From: Vibrio atlanticus | Lineage (GTDB): Bacteria > Pseudomonadota > Gammaproteobacteria > Enterobacterales > Vibrionaceae | Direction of reading: 5' to 3' | Assembly: GCF_024347315.1 (NCBI RefSeq) | Contig: NZ_AP025460.1 | Span: 2,294,001-2,358,000 of the forward strand | DNA length: 64,000 bases | Part shown: positions 42,987-50,905 of the stretch, piece by piece | Layout: every line of letters begins with the position of its first letter | Position numbering within the stretch: the stretch's first letter is position 1 | The notes under the pieces: model-generated | What the model was told of the DNA's origin: nothing | The model's database searches: none | What the model saw: the letters and a program-made list of their open reading frames with translations, nothing else | Program-made: the position numbers and the translations under genes

Positions 42987-43111
42987 AATATTTTGCTTTA
43001 GAACATTATATATAGCAAAAAGATGACCGCAACAAAAATCCTTACCCACAATGAGGATTCGTGACTGATTAGTTAACGTTTGCGCAAACTCATCGATAAA
43101 ATCTATATGAC

Positions 43112-43269
43112 TAGGGCGCATTGACCTTTCACGGTTGAATTTCGTTCGATATGAAAGCATTTTAATCACGGCAAGGAGGGAAGTAGCCTAGTCATTCTAA
43201 GCAAATCTCCCTCAACAAAGAGTAAAACGCTTTTTACGGGATCGCTCAGCTCGAACCCTTCGGGCAGCG
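43112..43269. repeat. Truncated copy of a hairpin repeat (related to 47605-47872)
   Basis: This segment shares with 47605-47872 the left end (TAGGGxxxxTTGACCTTTC), an identical 18-base core GTAGCCTAGTCATTCTAAG less its last base, and the small hairpin GAACCCTTCGGGCAG. Between them, nested arms face each other (GAAAGCATTTTA with TAAAACGCTTTT, and GAGGGA with TCCCTC). The right half and right terminal repeat of the other copy are absent. It is non-coding. Confidence 0.8.
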
Positions 43270-43283
43270 TTTGCTAATTTGGA

Positions 43284-43310
43284 TAAAAAAACAGCACTCA
43301 ATTGAGTGCT
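43284..43310 (-). terminator. Terminator of ycfP
   Basis: The palindrome AGCACTCAATTGAGTGCT (43293-43310) is followed on the minus strand by GTTTTTTT. Confidence 0.85.
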
Positions 43311-43333
43311 ATTTTATAAAATGACGGTAATCC

Positions 43334-43873
43334 TTAAGCGTTTTTAAACGCCTTCATTGCCTGTAAGTGTTGAGAGATCTTTTTGAACTTATGACTCTCT
43401 TTTTCGTCCCAGACAACTTCGTAGTAATCTTCTAGAGCAGAAGCTGTTTTCGTATTGTCGTGAATTTCATCTTCACGAGAAAGCACCACTAAACAGCGTC
43501 CTTTGTTCTTCATACGATACTGAGCGACACACTTAGTCGCGATGTCTTCGTACTCTTCTGGGCGATCAATTCGACCTACCATGTTGTTCTCAGGGTGCAG
43601 ATTAGGGTTGAACACCACCTGCTTAATCCCACATAAGAAACCAATACGCTCAGACCAAAAACCACCCAAACCTACACCACAAATGATTGGATGTGGATCA
43701 TCGGATTGCTCTATCACTTTATGCACTTCTTTTAGCAAATGCTGCATATCGTGTTTTGGATGCAAAGTACTGTAGTTGATGAAACGAACGTCATCATCAA
43801 TGAATTGCAACTGCAGTATTTTTTCGTGATTGCCCGGGCTTGTTGAGTCGAAGCCGTGTAGATAGATAATCAT
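43334..43873 (-). CDS. ycfP: YcfP-family alpha/beta-hydrolase-like protein (UPF0227)
   Basis: The 179-residue protein begins [18 protein letters not shown] and has the nucleophile-elbow region as [10 protein letters not shown], where the usual catalytic Ser is replaced (G-V-G-L-G), and [18 protein letters not shown] near the C-terminus. That pattern is the UPF0227/YcfP family, whose role is unknown and whose catalytic activity is doubtful. The ribosome site GGGGGAGG is strong. It lies beside ndh as in E. coli; nagZ, which sits between thiK and ycfP in E. coli, is absent here. Confidence 0.88.
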   Translation of the reverse strand: MIIYLHGFDSTSPGNHEKILQLQFIDDDVRFINYSTLHPKHDMQHLLKEVHKVIEQSDDPHPIICGVGLGGFWSERIGFLCGIKQVVFNPNLHPENNMVGRIDRPEEYEDIATKCVAQYRMKNKGRCLVVLSREDEIHDNTKTASALEDYYEVVWDEKESHKFKKISQHLQAMKAFKNA

Positions 43874-43969
43874 TGTACCTCCCCCATTGAATATTGGTAC
43901 GTTTTGATCAATCTAACACGAAAAACAAGGTTTTAAAGGGAAGACCCCTGAAATTATATTTTTCACTTC

Positions 43970-44836
43970 CTAAACGTGATCATAGCTACATAAAGTGTGA
44001 CTAAGAGCCTCTGCTTCACGCAGATAACTGTCATCGCCCCATAGCTGATGAGCAAGTAAATACCACAGCATTGCCATCATTTGGCTTCTTGGTAACCAGG
44101 CTTCTACTCCGTCAAGCCACGATTGGGGATCATGGATACCTCTTAGCTGACAGTACTTATTAACAGCTTCTGTAACTGGTAATCGGGCAACAGCAATAGT
44201 CAGCGTAAGATCAAGCCTTGGGTCTGCTAGCGCTGCGTATTCCCAGTCAATGATCTTAATCCCATCTTGATTCTTCACAAGGTTATAGCCACCGAGATCA
44301 AAATGACACAAAGACAGGCCTACACTTGGGATACTTGGAGCCACGCGCCACTCTTGATAAATCTTAGTGCAGGTTTCAGTCTTATGAACCGCATCAAGCT
44401 GAAGCCAGTAGTGGTCAACTCGAGCCGTATAACTGAACGGTTGGAGCGGCAGTCGCGCAGTATTAACCAAATGCACCGAGATCAGCGTCTTCAGTAAATC
44501 ATCCTGCTCGAGTCCTTCGTACAACGTCTCACCCGCGATCCATTCAACCAATAAGCCTTGCTCATTGACCACTATCGGACTTGGGCCGATATCTAGGCGC
44601 TCAATAGCAGACAGTACTTGATACTCTTCATGGCGAGAGATGAAGAACGCTTTGGTGATGGGGGTAATTGGACGCCAAACATACGCGGTGCCATCGGCTA
44701 AAACCAATTTCCAACATCGATTAGTCAACCCACCTGTCAGTGTCTGTGCTCTGATTGGAGGCTCAGAAAAGTAGCCATCAAGAGAACTCAAACTGGTATC
44801 AAGAAGCTTTGCTTCAGACCAAGAAAAAATCGCCAT
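43970..44836 (-). CDS. thiK: Thiamine kinase-like phosphotransferase (probable ThiK)
   Basis: The 288-residue protein has the aminoglycoside/choline-kinase fold: the Brenner-type catalytic loop is HFDLGGYN (His178, Asp180, Asn185) and the metal-binding DWEYA follows (Asp197). By position (next to lpoB and near ycfP) it corresponds to E. coli ThiK, which phosphorylates thiamine for salvage. Sequence alone would also allow a choline or ethanolamine kinase, so the substrate is inferred from synteny. Its leader contains a duplicated 20-base unit carrying the ribosome-binding sequence. Confidence 0.75.
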   Translation of the reverse strand: MAIFSWSEAKLLDTSLSSLDGYFSEPPIRAQTLTGGLTNRCWKLVLADGTAYVWRPITPITKAFFISRHEEYQVLSAIERLDIGPSPIVVNEQGLLVEWIAGETLYEGLEQDDLLKTLISVHLVNTARLPLQPFSYTARVDHYWLQLDAVHKTETCTKIYQEWRVAPSIPSVGLSLCHFDLGGYNLVKNQDGIKIIDWEYAALADPRLDLTLTIAVARLPVTEAVNKYCQLRGIHDPQSWLDGVEAWLPRSQMMAMLWYLLAHQLWGDDSYLREAEALSHTLCSYDHV

Positions 44837-44843
44837 ATTTACT

Positions 44844-44889
44844 CCCTATAAACGTCTTAACTGCCCTATAAACGTCTTAATTTCCCTAC
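44844..44889 (-). repeat. 20-base direct repeat in the thiK leader
   Basis: Two nearly identical 20-base units, each CCCTATAAACGTCTTAA plus three variable bases (44844-44863 and 44864-44883), are followed by the beginning of a third (CCCTAC). On the minus strand each unit carries TATAGGG, and the one next to the gene provides the probable Shine-Dalgarno sequence of thiK. Confidence 0.8.
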
Positions 44890-44922
44890 AAAAAAGGCAC
44901 TGACCAAAAGCCAGTGCCTCTT
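44889..44922 (-). terminator. Terminator of the lipoprotein operon
   Basis: AGGCACTG (44895-44902) pairs with CAGTGCCT (44912-44919) over a 9-base loop; on the minus strand TTTTTT follows. Confidence 0.82.
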
Positions 44923-44997
44923 CATTAATACCAATCACAGCAAATAACATGTATTGCGTTGAGGCATGACTAAGCCAAGTTGATAGCACACTAAACC

Positions 44998-45080
44998 ATT
45001 TAAGAAGCTCAATAAGCTAAATTAAAAACCCAGTAAGCTAATTAGAAGCCAAGTAAACTTAATTAAAAGCCCAGCAAGCT
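44998..45080 (-). repeat. Four decayed 21-base tandem copies of the lpoB 3' end
   Basis: Reading the minus strand from the last codons of lpoB, the unit AGCTTGCTGGGCTTTTAAT is repeated four times at about 21-base spacing, with growing divergence. The first unit is coding (Ser-Leu-Leu-Gly-Phe-stop); the next two each again read Ser-Leu-Leu-Gly-Phe-stop, and the fourth is more decayed. They lie behind the first stop and so are not translated in frame. Confidence 0.8.
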
Positions 45081-45653
45081 CTTAGATTGTTGCTTACGGA
45101 TTTCAGTTTCGTCAGCCCATTCAATCAAGCCAGACTCAAGATCCATTAGGCGCATGGTCATTTTGTAGTATACGTCTTCGTCGCTGCCCGCTTTCTTAAC
45201 GATGCTTGATAGGTTGCCGTACAACATGTACTGAGCACCAACCATTTTACCAAATTGGATTGCTGAGCTTTGATTTACAAGCTCATCGTTATTTTGGAAA
45301 TTCAATTGTTCACGAACAGACTCTACACGGTCCATATCAACGAAACGGAACTTACCAGAGTTCAGCATTTTAGTACTGATGGTATCAGTGATTGACTCAG
45401 TATCGATGTGCTCACTTGTTTTGTTCTTGATTCGCTCTACGAACACGATTGGACGTTGCTCACGAGTAATGTAAGACACAGAACCAGACGCCATCATGCT
45501 ATCGACCATTTCGCCCGCAATCGTTTGAAGGTCAGTTGAACCGAAATCGATTGTCGTGGTTTCTACTGATTGTGCATCACCGTAGCTTACCTTGTTTGAA
45601 CAACCGCCTAAAATAACCGCTAAACCTAGTAGCGCAATGACACTCTTTTTCAT
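45063..45653 (-). CDS. lpoB: Penicillin-binding protein activator lipoprotein LpoB
   Basis: LpoB is an outer-membrane lipoprotein that reaches through the peptidoglycan to stimulate PBP1B in enterobacteria. The 196-residue product has a lipobox (LGGC, Cys18) and the YcfM/LpoB core: QRPIVFVERIKNKTSEHIDTE (in parts), LNSGKFRFVDMDRV, GAQYMLYGNLSSI and a C-terminal LESGLIEWADETEIRKQ. The long proline-rich linker of E. coli LpoB is missing, so reach or partner may differ. It is the last of three lipoprotein genes and has AAGGAA as ribosome site. Confidence 0.85.
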   Translation of the reverse strand: MKKSVIALLGLAVILGGCSNKVSYGDAQSVETTTIDFGSTDLQTIAGEMVDSMMASGSVSYITREQRPIVFVERIKNKTSEHIDTESITDTISTKMLNSGKFRFVDMDRVESVREQLNFQNNDELVNQSSAIQFGKMVGAQYMLYGNLSSIVKKAGSDEDVYYKMTMRLMDLESGLIEWADETEIRKQQSKSLLGF

Positions 45654-45792
45654 TTTGTTTCCTTAACTAATCACTAAGTGGGGTTACCCACTCTCTTAAA
45701 TTTTTGTATTTTCGAATCCTTAGACCCGTTCTATCTCGTCTTTGCTAGAAAGCTTGGAACCACTCTAAATATGAGCGGTTCCAAACGAAAGT

Positions 45793-46176
45793 TTACTGCT
45801 CTCTGAACTGAACTCTGAACTGAGTCGCTTTCGGATTTACCGACACTTCCGACAACGAAATACTTTCAAAGCCACGAACAATCGCTTGCTTCCAAGGGCC
45901 TTGCTTTAGGTTGACCTCAAGACCAGCATCGTCGTACCAGTAAAAGCGATAAAGGATATGTTGATCGCCTTTATAGTTACTGTTTAAACGCACGATTCCT
46001 CGCGTATGACCGTCGACGAGGTCAGTACGGATATCTTCAACCTGTAAGCGGCTACCCAATACCTTATCACCAAAGAAAACGTTCTGAGTTTGACTATCTA
46101 CCCTTACGCCAGCTGTATTATCAGCACAACCAGCCAGAACCATAACCGCTGCTAAGCTCACTAACCACTTTTTCAT
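45793..46176 (-). CDS. ycfL: YcfL-family lipoprotein
   Basis: The 127-residue protein has a lipoprotein signal peptide (LAGC, Cys16) and a short beta-rich domain (VLGSRLQVEDIRTDLVDGHTRGIVRLN in parts; FRVQFREQ at the end). It matches the YcfL family by size and by its place next to lpoB. Its function is not established. Its ATG overlaps the stop of the upstream COG3014-type gene by one base (TAATG), showing translational coupling; lpoB follows after 139 bases. Confidence 0.85.
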   Translation of the reverse strand: MKKWLVSLAAVMVLAGCADNTAGVRVDSQTQNVFFGDKVLGSRLQVEDIRTDLVDGHTRGIVRLNSNYKGDQHILYRFYWYDDAGLEVNLKQGPWKQAIVRGFESISLSEVSVNPKATQFRVQFREQ

Positions 46177-47567
46177 TACAGCCTCCCTAGCTGTTTATGC
46201 CACATTGTTGCATTGTTTCCTTGTCGAGAAATCCACACCAAAGTGGTCTGCCCTTCTCGAATATCAAAGTCATACGTTTTAGCGCCCGCTTCTAACGTAT
46301 ATTGACCACTGTTTGCTACAAACGTGCTGGTCTTTATTTCCGCAGGTAAAGATTGCCAGCTTCGAGTGTCTGGTTGTTCCGTGAATGCATTCCAGACATT
46401 GAACAAAATGTTACCGACATCGTTACCTTGAGTTGCTTCTTTACGGATGCGGTCTTTCGCGACCACACGTAACGCTTGGCGAATAACAATGCTCGTCATA
46501 CGTTCAGATAAATCATTCTGCGCCATCGCATTCACATCCGTAATCAAATGCTCAGACAACGGTTGCCCGCTGATTCGTAGCGCAGAAAAACGTTCTACGT
46601 TTTGGCGCGGGTAATATGGCAGCGCCAGAGAGTATATTGCGCCCTGATCGCGACTGTCATAAATAGGTAAATCTAATCGCCAACTGTCCATCGCTTGAAC
46701 TGCACTTTGTTCTTGAAGCACAATTACTCGCCCTTCGCTTGCCCCTAACTTAGATGACTGTTTGTAGCGCTTTTTCAGTGTTGCTAAATCTTGTCGCATG
46801 CCTAAGCGAGCAGCTGTTGCCATGGTTCTATCGATGATTTCTTGATTCTCTGGCATGATGGCCAAAGCACGTCGATAGTCCACATAAGCGCTGTTCAGAT
46901 CGTTAGATGCTTCGTAAAGCAGACCAGACAAAAACATCAAATACGCATTTTGCACAGATTGCAGCTTTTTACCCGCATCAGGATAATTCGCAAGAATACT
47001 ACCCACGTTGGCAGACAACCCTTGAGATTTTGCATCGCTTGCAGCACTTTCTAACTCAGCTTCACGTTGTTTCTTGGCCTGTTCCTGAACTTGGTTAGCG
47101 CGACGCATTTCGATCACCGCACCTTCTAAGTCATTTTTCTTTAAATAATTCAAACCAAGATATAAATGCAGAAAGCCCAACTCATAATCGGCTGGCACAT
47201 ACTCGGTAATATTGTCATTCACAGCCAACGCGCCGACACTGGTTGCACTGTCTGATACAGAGATCACCGCTTTACTTTGCTGATCTTTTACTGCCTGATC
47301 GGCCAGTTCGAGCGACGACTTACTCTCAGGATATTTTTGATCAAGTAGATTAATTCTACCTTTTTCAAAGTTATCAAGAATGTCACCTGCTACGTAATCT
47401 GGTAACTCTTGTTGAGCCGTTGAATAATCCCCAGACTTGACTGCTTGGTAAATTTCTTTGTTTTGCGCGCTGTAATGACTGAACAGGCTCCCTGCCGACA
47501 TATTCGCACAACCCGCTGTCAACGCCGATAGCAGGGCAATGGAAGCGAATCTAAACTGGTGCTTCAC
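46176..47567 (-). CDS. COG3014-type lipoprotein with TPR-like region
   Basis: The 463-residue protein has a lipobox (LTAGC, Cys20). Residues about 35-270 are helical with TPR-like pairs (ELGFLHLYLGLNYLKKNDLEGAVIEMRRANQVQ in parts; DLNSAYVDYRRALAIMPENQE), and the C-terminal part is beta-rich with LVWISRQGNNATMWHKQLGRL at the end. It belongs to a conserved but uncharacterised family found with ycfL and lpoB. The start is GTG at 47567 with GGAG seven bases ahead. A role in envelope or peptidoglycan synthase control is inferred only from neighbours. Confidence 0.8.
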   Translation of the reverse strand: MKHQFRFASIALLSALTAGCANMSAGSLFSHYSAQNKEIYQAVKSGDYSTAQQELPDYVAGDILDNFEKGRINLLDQKYPESKSSLELADQAVKDQQSKAVISVSDSATSVGALAVNDNITEYVPADYELGFLHLYLGLNYLKKNDLEGAVIEMRRANQVQEQAKKQREAELESAASDAKSQGLSANVGSILANYPDAGKKLQSVQNAYLMFLSGLLYEASNDLNSAYVDYRRALAIMPENQEIIDRTMATAARLGMRQDLATLKKRYKQSSKLGASEGRVIVLQEQSAVQAMDSWRLDLPIYDSRDQGAIYSLALPYYPRQNVERFSALRISGQPLSEHLITDVNAMAQNDLSERMTSIVIRQALRVVAKDRIRKEATQGNDVGNILFNVWNAFTEQPDTRSWQSLPAEIKTSTFVANSGQYTLEAGAKTYDFDIREGQTTLVWISRQGNNATMWHKQLGRL

Positions 47568-47604
47568 TTATCGTCTCCGTGCATGTTTAAAATGCCAACT
47601 TTGT

Positions 47605-47872
47605 TAGGGTCTGTTGACCTTTCGTGGTTAAATTTTGTTCGAGATAGAATCGTTTTAGGCGCGGCAAGGAGTATGTAGCCTAGTCATTCTAAGTTAATAC
47701 TTCTTAACAAAGCATAAAACGATTCTAGCCGAACCCTTCGGGCAGTCTTTGTGGTTCATTTCTACTGCGTTATCAGCTTCTCATGTAGGCTAGCTACACT
47801 TCAAAGCCTCTGCCTTGTAGAAATTTCCCACAAAGTGCTGCAAAAATCAGCTCGAAAGATCAACAGACCCTA
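47605..47872. mobile_element. Non-coding MITE-like element with terminal inverted repeats
   Basis: The ends TAGGGTCTGTTGACCTTTCG and the complement of CGAAAGATCAACAGACCCTA are inverted repeats with a single mismatch over 20 bases, enclosing 268 bases with no open frame. The outer TA at each end could be a target-site duplication. Inside are a 13-base perfect stem (TAGAATCGTTTTA with TAAAACGATTCTA), an inner AAGGAGTAT/ATACTTCTT stem, and the hairpin CCCTTCGGG. A related, truncated copy is at 43112-43269. I cannot name the parent transposon family. Confidence 0.75.
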
Positions 47873-47898
47873 GTCTCATTATCAAAACGAAACACGTT

Positions 47899-47936
47899 GT
47901 AAAAAGGATCTTAAGCAAGGTAATCCCTTGCTTAAT
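47899..47936 (-). terminator. Terminator of hinT
   Basis: TTAAGCAAGG (47911-47920) pairs perfectly with CCTTGCTTAA (47926-47935) and is followed on the minus strand by GATCCTTTTT. It is about 155 bases behind hinT, so the hinT transcript would have a long 3' end. Confidence 0.65.
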
Positions 47937-48091
47937 TAGCTCTGCCTGAGCGAAGCCGATATTCAGACAACAGATAAAACTAAAAGTTGGCATACAAACA
48001 ACAAATTTTCCAACTCGCTGTTTATGTTAATTAACCATTAACTTGTATTAACGAGATCATTAACTGTTTCGTTAGCTTATTAGCCTTTTAA

Positions 48092-48442
48092 TTAACTCAT
48101 TAAAAGCGGACCAAGCGGGCGGCCACCAACCAAATGCATGTGAATATGGTAAACCTCTTGGCCACCGTGAGAATTGCAGTTCACAATAAGACGATAGCCA
48201 TCTTCTGCAATGCCTTCTTCTTTTGCTAACTTACGAGCAACAGTAAACATACGTCCCATCATTGCTTCATCTTCCGTTTCAACATCATTTGTTGTTGGAA
48301 TCAGCTTGTTAGGAATAATTAGAATATGACTAGGAGCACGAGGGTTAATATCGCGAAATGCGGTTACTAAATCGTCTTGGTATAGTAGATCTGCTGGGAT
48401 TTCTTTATTGATGATCTTACTAAAAATGGTTTCTTCAGCCAT
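48092..48442 (-). CDS. hinT: HIT-family purine nucleoside phosphoramidase HinT
   Basis: HinT hydrolyses adenosine phosphoramidates and acyl-adenylates. The 116-residue protein carries the histidine triad [10 protein letters not shown] (His99, His101, His103) near the C-terminus, and the N-terminal part [20 protein letters not shown] is typical. Length is normal. In E. coli hinT sits directly ahead of ycfL-lpoB-thiK; here a 524-base gap containing a repeat element separates them, so they are probably separately transcribed. Confidence 0.95.
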   Translation of the reverse strand: MAEETIFSKIINKEIPADLLYQDDLVTAFRDINPRAPSHILIIPNKLIPTTNDVETEDEAMMGRMFTVARKLAKEEGIAEDGYRLIVNCNSHGGQEVYHIHMHLVGGRPLGPLLMS

Positions 48443-48678
48443 GTGTCTCTCCGATAAAACATTTATTTTTTAATGCTTTGAGTATGCGCTATGCCGCATC
48501 AAACCACAATAAACCTGCTTTAAAGCATAATAAAAAACACCGTTCAAATCAAAAAAAACACGCCTTACCTCTCAAGAACAGCATATTGGCTAGGACAAAG
48601 GGCTATTTTTGACGTGTGCGTCATAAAATGCGTAAGCCGAGCTCAATAGAATCCTGATAATTTTGTTAGTTTTGTTTT

Positions 48679-48694
48679 GACCTGGTATTAGGTC
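48679..48694 (+). promoter_or_regulatory. Small dyad ahead of the chemoreceptor gene
   Basis: GACCT-N6-AGGTC lies 24-39 bases ahead of the ATG, next to a TTTTGTTTTG stretch. It could be an operator or a leader hairpin; no known regulator site is recognised. Confidence 0.3.
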
Positions 48695-48717
48695 CACATT
48701 TATTTAGGGAGAAAGTC

Positions 48718-50709
48718 ATGAAGGGATCTGTGATCAAGCGTATGTACGCTGGTTTCGCACTGATCATCATCATGTTCGCAGTCACGATAACCATCATGAT
48801 GAGCAGCATGAATCAGATACATAGCAATTTTGAGAGCGTCTCAAAAGTCTCATTGCCGCTGGTTGCGCTTTCAAACCAAACAAGTGTCCAATTACTTTCC
48901 GCTGACAAGTCATTTAAAGACTTCTTAACCACACAAAATTCTGAGCGTATGTCTGCAATGCGTACAGAGTTTGCTGCATCACAAAACGCTTTTTCTGAAG
49001 TTCTAGGTAGCCTAGAAACAGCAAGCCAAGACAATACCTCGCTCACTGAGCGCATCACGCAATTAAGAGCGATGGAAGAACGTTACTTCACCGAAGCAGA
49101 TGAAGCGATGAACAATTATATCGCTATGTTTGAGGCGCAAGAGCAAGTACAAAAAGCATCACGTGATTTCCAACGCTTACATTCAGAATTGACCGTTGGC
49201 ATGAAAGAGTACGTTGCCGACCAAAAAAGCATCTCTGTAAAAGTGATGGCAAAGAGCTACTTTATTAAACTACAAGACGCCGAGGTGATTACCTCTGATG
49301 CACTAGCAAGTTCTGATGTTGCCTTCGTACAAAAAGCCGTCAACCAAAACAAAAAGGCCGTTACCCACCTAAACTACGCGTACCGTGGCTTAGCGACACA
49401 ATTGCCTGCGATAAAAAATGTTTTCGATGAATCGGTTAAAAACTTCACCAAAGACGTGGGACAAAAAGGCGGTGTTTTAGATAAACATAATAACTATCTG
49501 AAAGCGAAAGAAGCCTTGTACATCAACATTGCTAATCTAGCCGTTGAAGTCGACCAAGCAATGGCGGTACTGGATTCTTTCAACGTCACAGCGGAAGAGC
49601 AACTCAACTCATCATTAGCAGATGCGAGCAGCATCTACGACAACGGTCTATTCAAAGCGATTGCAATTGGCATTGTTGTCACCGTATTCGCTGCAGCAAT
49701 TGGTTACCACATTGCACATAGTGTAAGAGAGCCACTAACGCGTATCCTAGGTACATTAGAAGGCCTGACTGAAGGAGATATGACTCAGCGTATCGATATT
49801 CGATACGACAACGAATTCAGCCGAGTAAGCCGTCACATCAATACCTTAGCCGACAACCTGCACAATATTCTGGTGAAACTGAATGACGCTTCAGATGACC
49901 TAACCAATACTGCAAGCGTAAACCAAAAAACCTCTTCTGAGACACAGGCTCAATTGAACAGCCAGCGTGAACAAACAGCAACCGTCGCAACGGCAATGAC
50001 ACAAATGTCTCACTCTGTACAAGAAGTAGCAAACAGCGCGCAAAGCTCGTTAACTATGGTTCAACAAGTAGAATCGGCTTCTGAATCAGGTCGTCAGGTC
50101 ATGAACACCAACATCAGTACCATCAATCAACTTGAGGTGCGCCTGACTGAATCCGTGGGTGCTGTAGGCGAGCTACAACAAATGAGTAGCCAGATTGGCT
50201 CTATCCTCGATGTTATTCGTGGTATTGCAGATCAAACCAACCTACTTGCACTCAACGCAGCAATCGAAGCCGCGCGCGCAGGTGAACAAGGCCGTGGATT
50301 TGCTGTAGTTGCAGATGAAGTCCGAGTACTGGCACAAAAGACAACTCAATCGACGTCTGAAATTGAGACCATGATCAGTAACCTACAATCAAGTTCTAAA
50401 ACAGCAAGCAATGTGATTGAAAGCTGCATGAGCGATATGGATATGTCGGTTCAACAAGCTTCAAGTGCTAATAGTGCTATGGAAGAAATTCAGGCATTGA
50501 TTCTAGAAATCAGTCGAATGAGTACGCACATTTCTCAAGCCGCGGCTGAGCAGAGTGAAACTTCGGGTGATATCGCGCGTAACATTGAAGACATCAACCA
50601 GATTGCTGATAAGAGTTATCAAGCGATGTCATCAATTGCAGAGGCAAGCCAAAACCTAACAATTCTGGCAAACCAGCAAGGCGATTTAGTTCATCAATTC
50701 AAGCTATAA
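48718..50709 (+). CDS. Methyl-accepting chemotaxis protein with helical-bundle sensor
   Basis: The 663-residue receptor has a first membrane segment at about residues 10-29, a periplasmic region of about 285 residues that is all helical (HBM-like), a second segment at about 317-337 ([20 protein letters not shown]), a HAMP domain, and a cytoplasmic signalling domain whose hairpin tip is [37 protein letters not shown] (in parts). Ligand unknown. The ribosome site GGGAG is good. It has no cheR/cheB neighbours and ends in a clear terminator, so it is a solitary receptor gene. Confidence 0.92.
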   Translation: MKGSVIKRMYAGFALIIIMFAVTITIMMSSMNQIHSNFESVSKVSLPLVALSNQTSVQLLSADKSFKDFLTTQNSERMSAMRTEFAASQNAFSEVLGSLETASQDNTSLTERITQLRAMEERYFTEADEAMNNYIAMFEAQEQVQKASRDFQRLHSELTVGMKEYVADQKSISVKVMAKSYFIKLQDAEVITSDALASSDVAFVQKAVNQNKKAVTHLNYAYRGLATQLPAIKNVFDESVKNFTKDVGQKGGVLDKHNNYLKAKEALYINIANLAVEVDQAMAVLDSFNVTAEEQLNSSLADASSIYDNGLFKAIAIGIVVTVFAAAIGYHIAHSVREPLTRILGTLEGLTEGDMTQRIDIRYDNEFSRVSRHINTLADNLHNILVKLNDASDDLTNTASVNQKTSSETQAQLNSQREQTATVATAMTQMSHSVQEVANSAQSSLTMVQQVESASESGRQVMNTNISTINQLEVRLTESVGAVGELQQMSSQIGSILDVIRGIADQTNLLALNAAIEAARAGEQGRGFAVVADEVRVLAQKTTQSTSEIETMISNLQSSSKTASNVIESCMSDMDMSVQQASSANSAMEEIQALILEISRMSTHISQAAAEQSETSGDIARNIEDINQIADKSYQAMSSIAEASQNLTILANQQGDLVHQFKL

Positions 50710-50780
50710 GTAAACGAAGAACCAATAGATATTCACCTGAAATGTTGGGATATCTCACCCAATAGTGATAACTAATTGAA

Positions 50781-50817
50781 CAAGGGCAACTTTTATCAAG
50801 GGTTGCCCTTGTTTTTT
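50781..50817 (+). terminator. Terminator behind the chemoreceptor gene
   Basis: CAAGGGCAAC (50781-50790) and GTTGCCCTTG (50802-50811), then TTTTTT. Confidence 0.9.
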
Positions 50818-50905
50818 ATGAGCTTTGTCATTATATGATTATAAAGGCTTGCTGCTTCCCGTTTTTCTTTCACCTTTATGAGCGAGCCGCTATTAAGGAA
50901 TTTAT

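Larger units (their letters stand above)
42706..43333. other. Long intergenic region between ndh and ycfP
   Basis: The 628-base region holds the ndh promoter region, an FNR-like box (42973-42986), a 12-base palindrome GTTTGCGCAAAC (43078-43089) of the type bound by LacI-family regulators, a truncated copy of a hairpin repeat (43112-43269), and the ycfP terminator. The short open frames here have no ribosome site or recognisable protein and are not called. Confidence 0.6.
47568..48091. other. Intergenic region between the lipoprotein operon and hinT
   Basis: The 524-base region contains a complete 268-base inverted-repeat element (47605-47872), the hinT terminator (47899-47936), and an AT-rich tail behind hinT with several degenerate GTTAAT-like words (about 48026-48100). 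No gene is seen. The promoter of the lipoprotein operon must be here, in or beside the element, because the element ends 38 bases ahead of the GTG start. Confidence 0.65.

Noticed and set aside
42718..43169. Two small minus-strand open frames between ndh and ycfP
   Set aside because: They lack ribosome sites, cover the FNR box and repeat sequence, and resemble no protein.
43112..43269. Candidate small regulatory RNA gene
   Set aside because: The structure is shared with a second genomic copy that has terminal inverted repeats, and no promoter or terminator of its own is evident; it is treated as a repeat, though its fold is reported as a finding.
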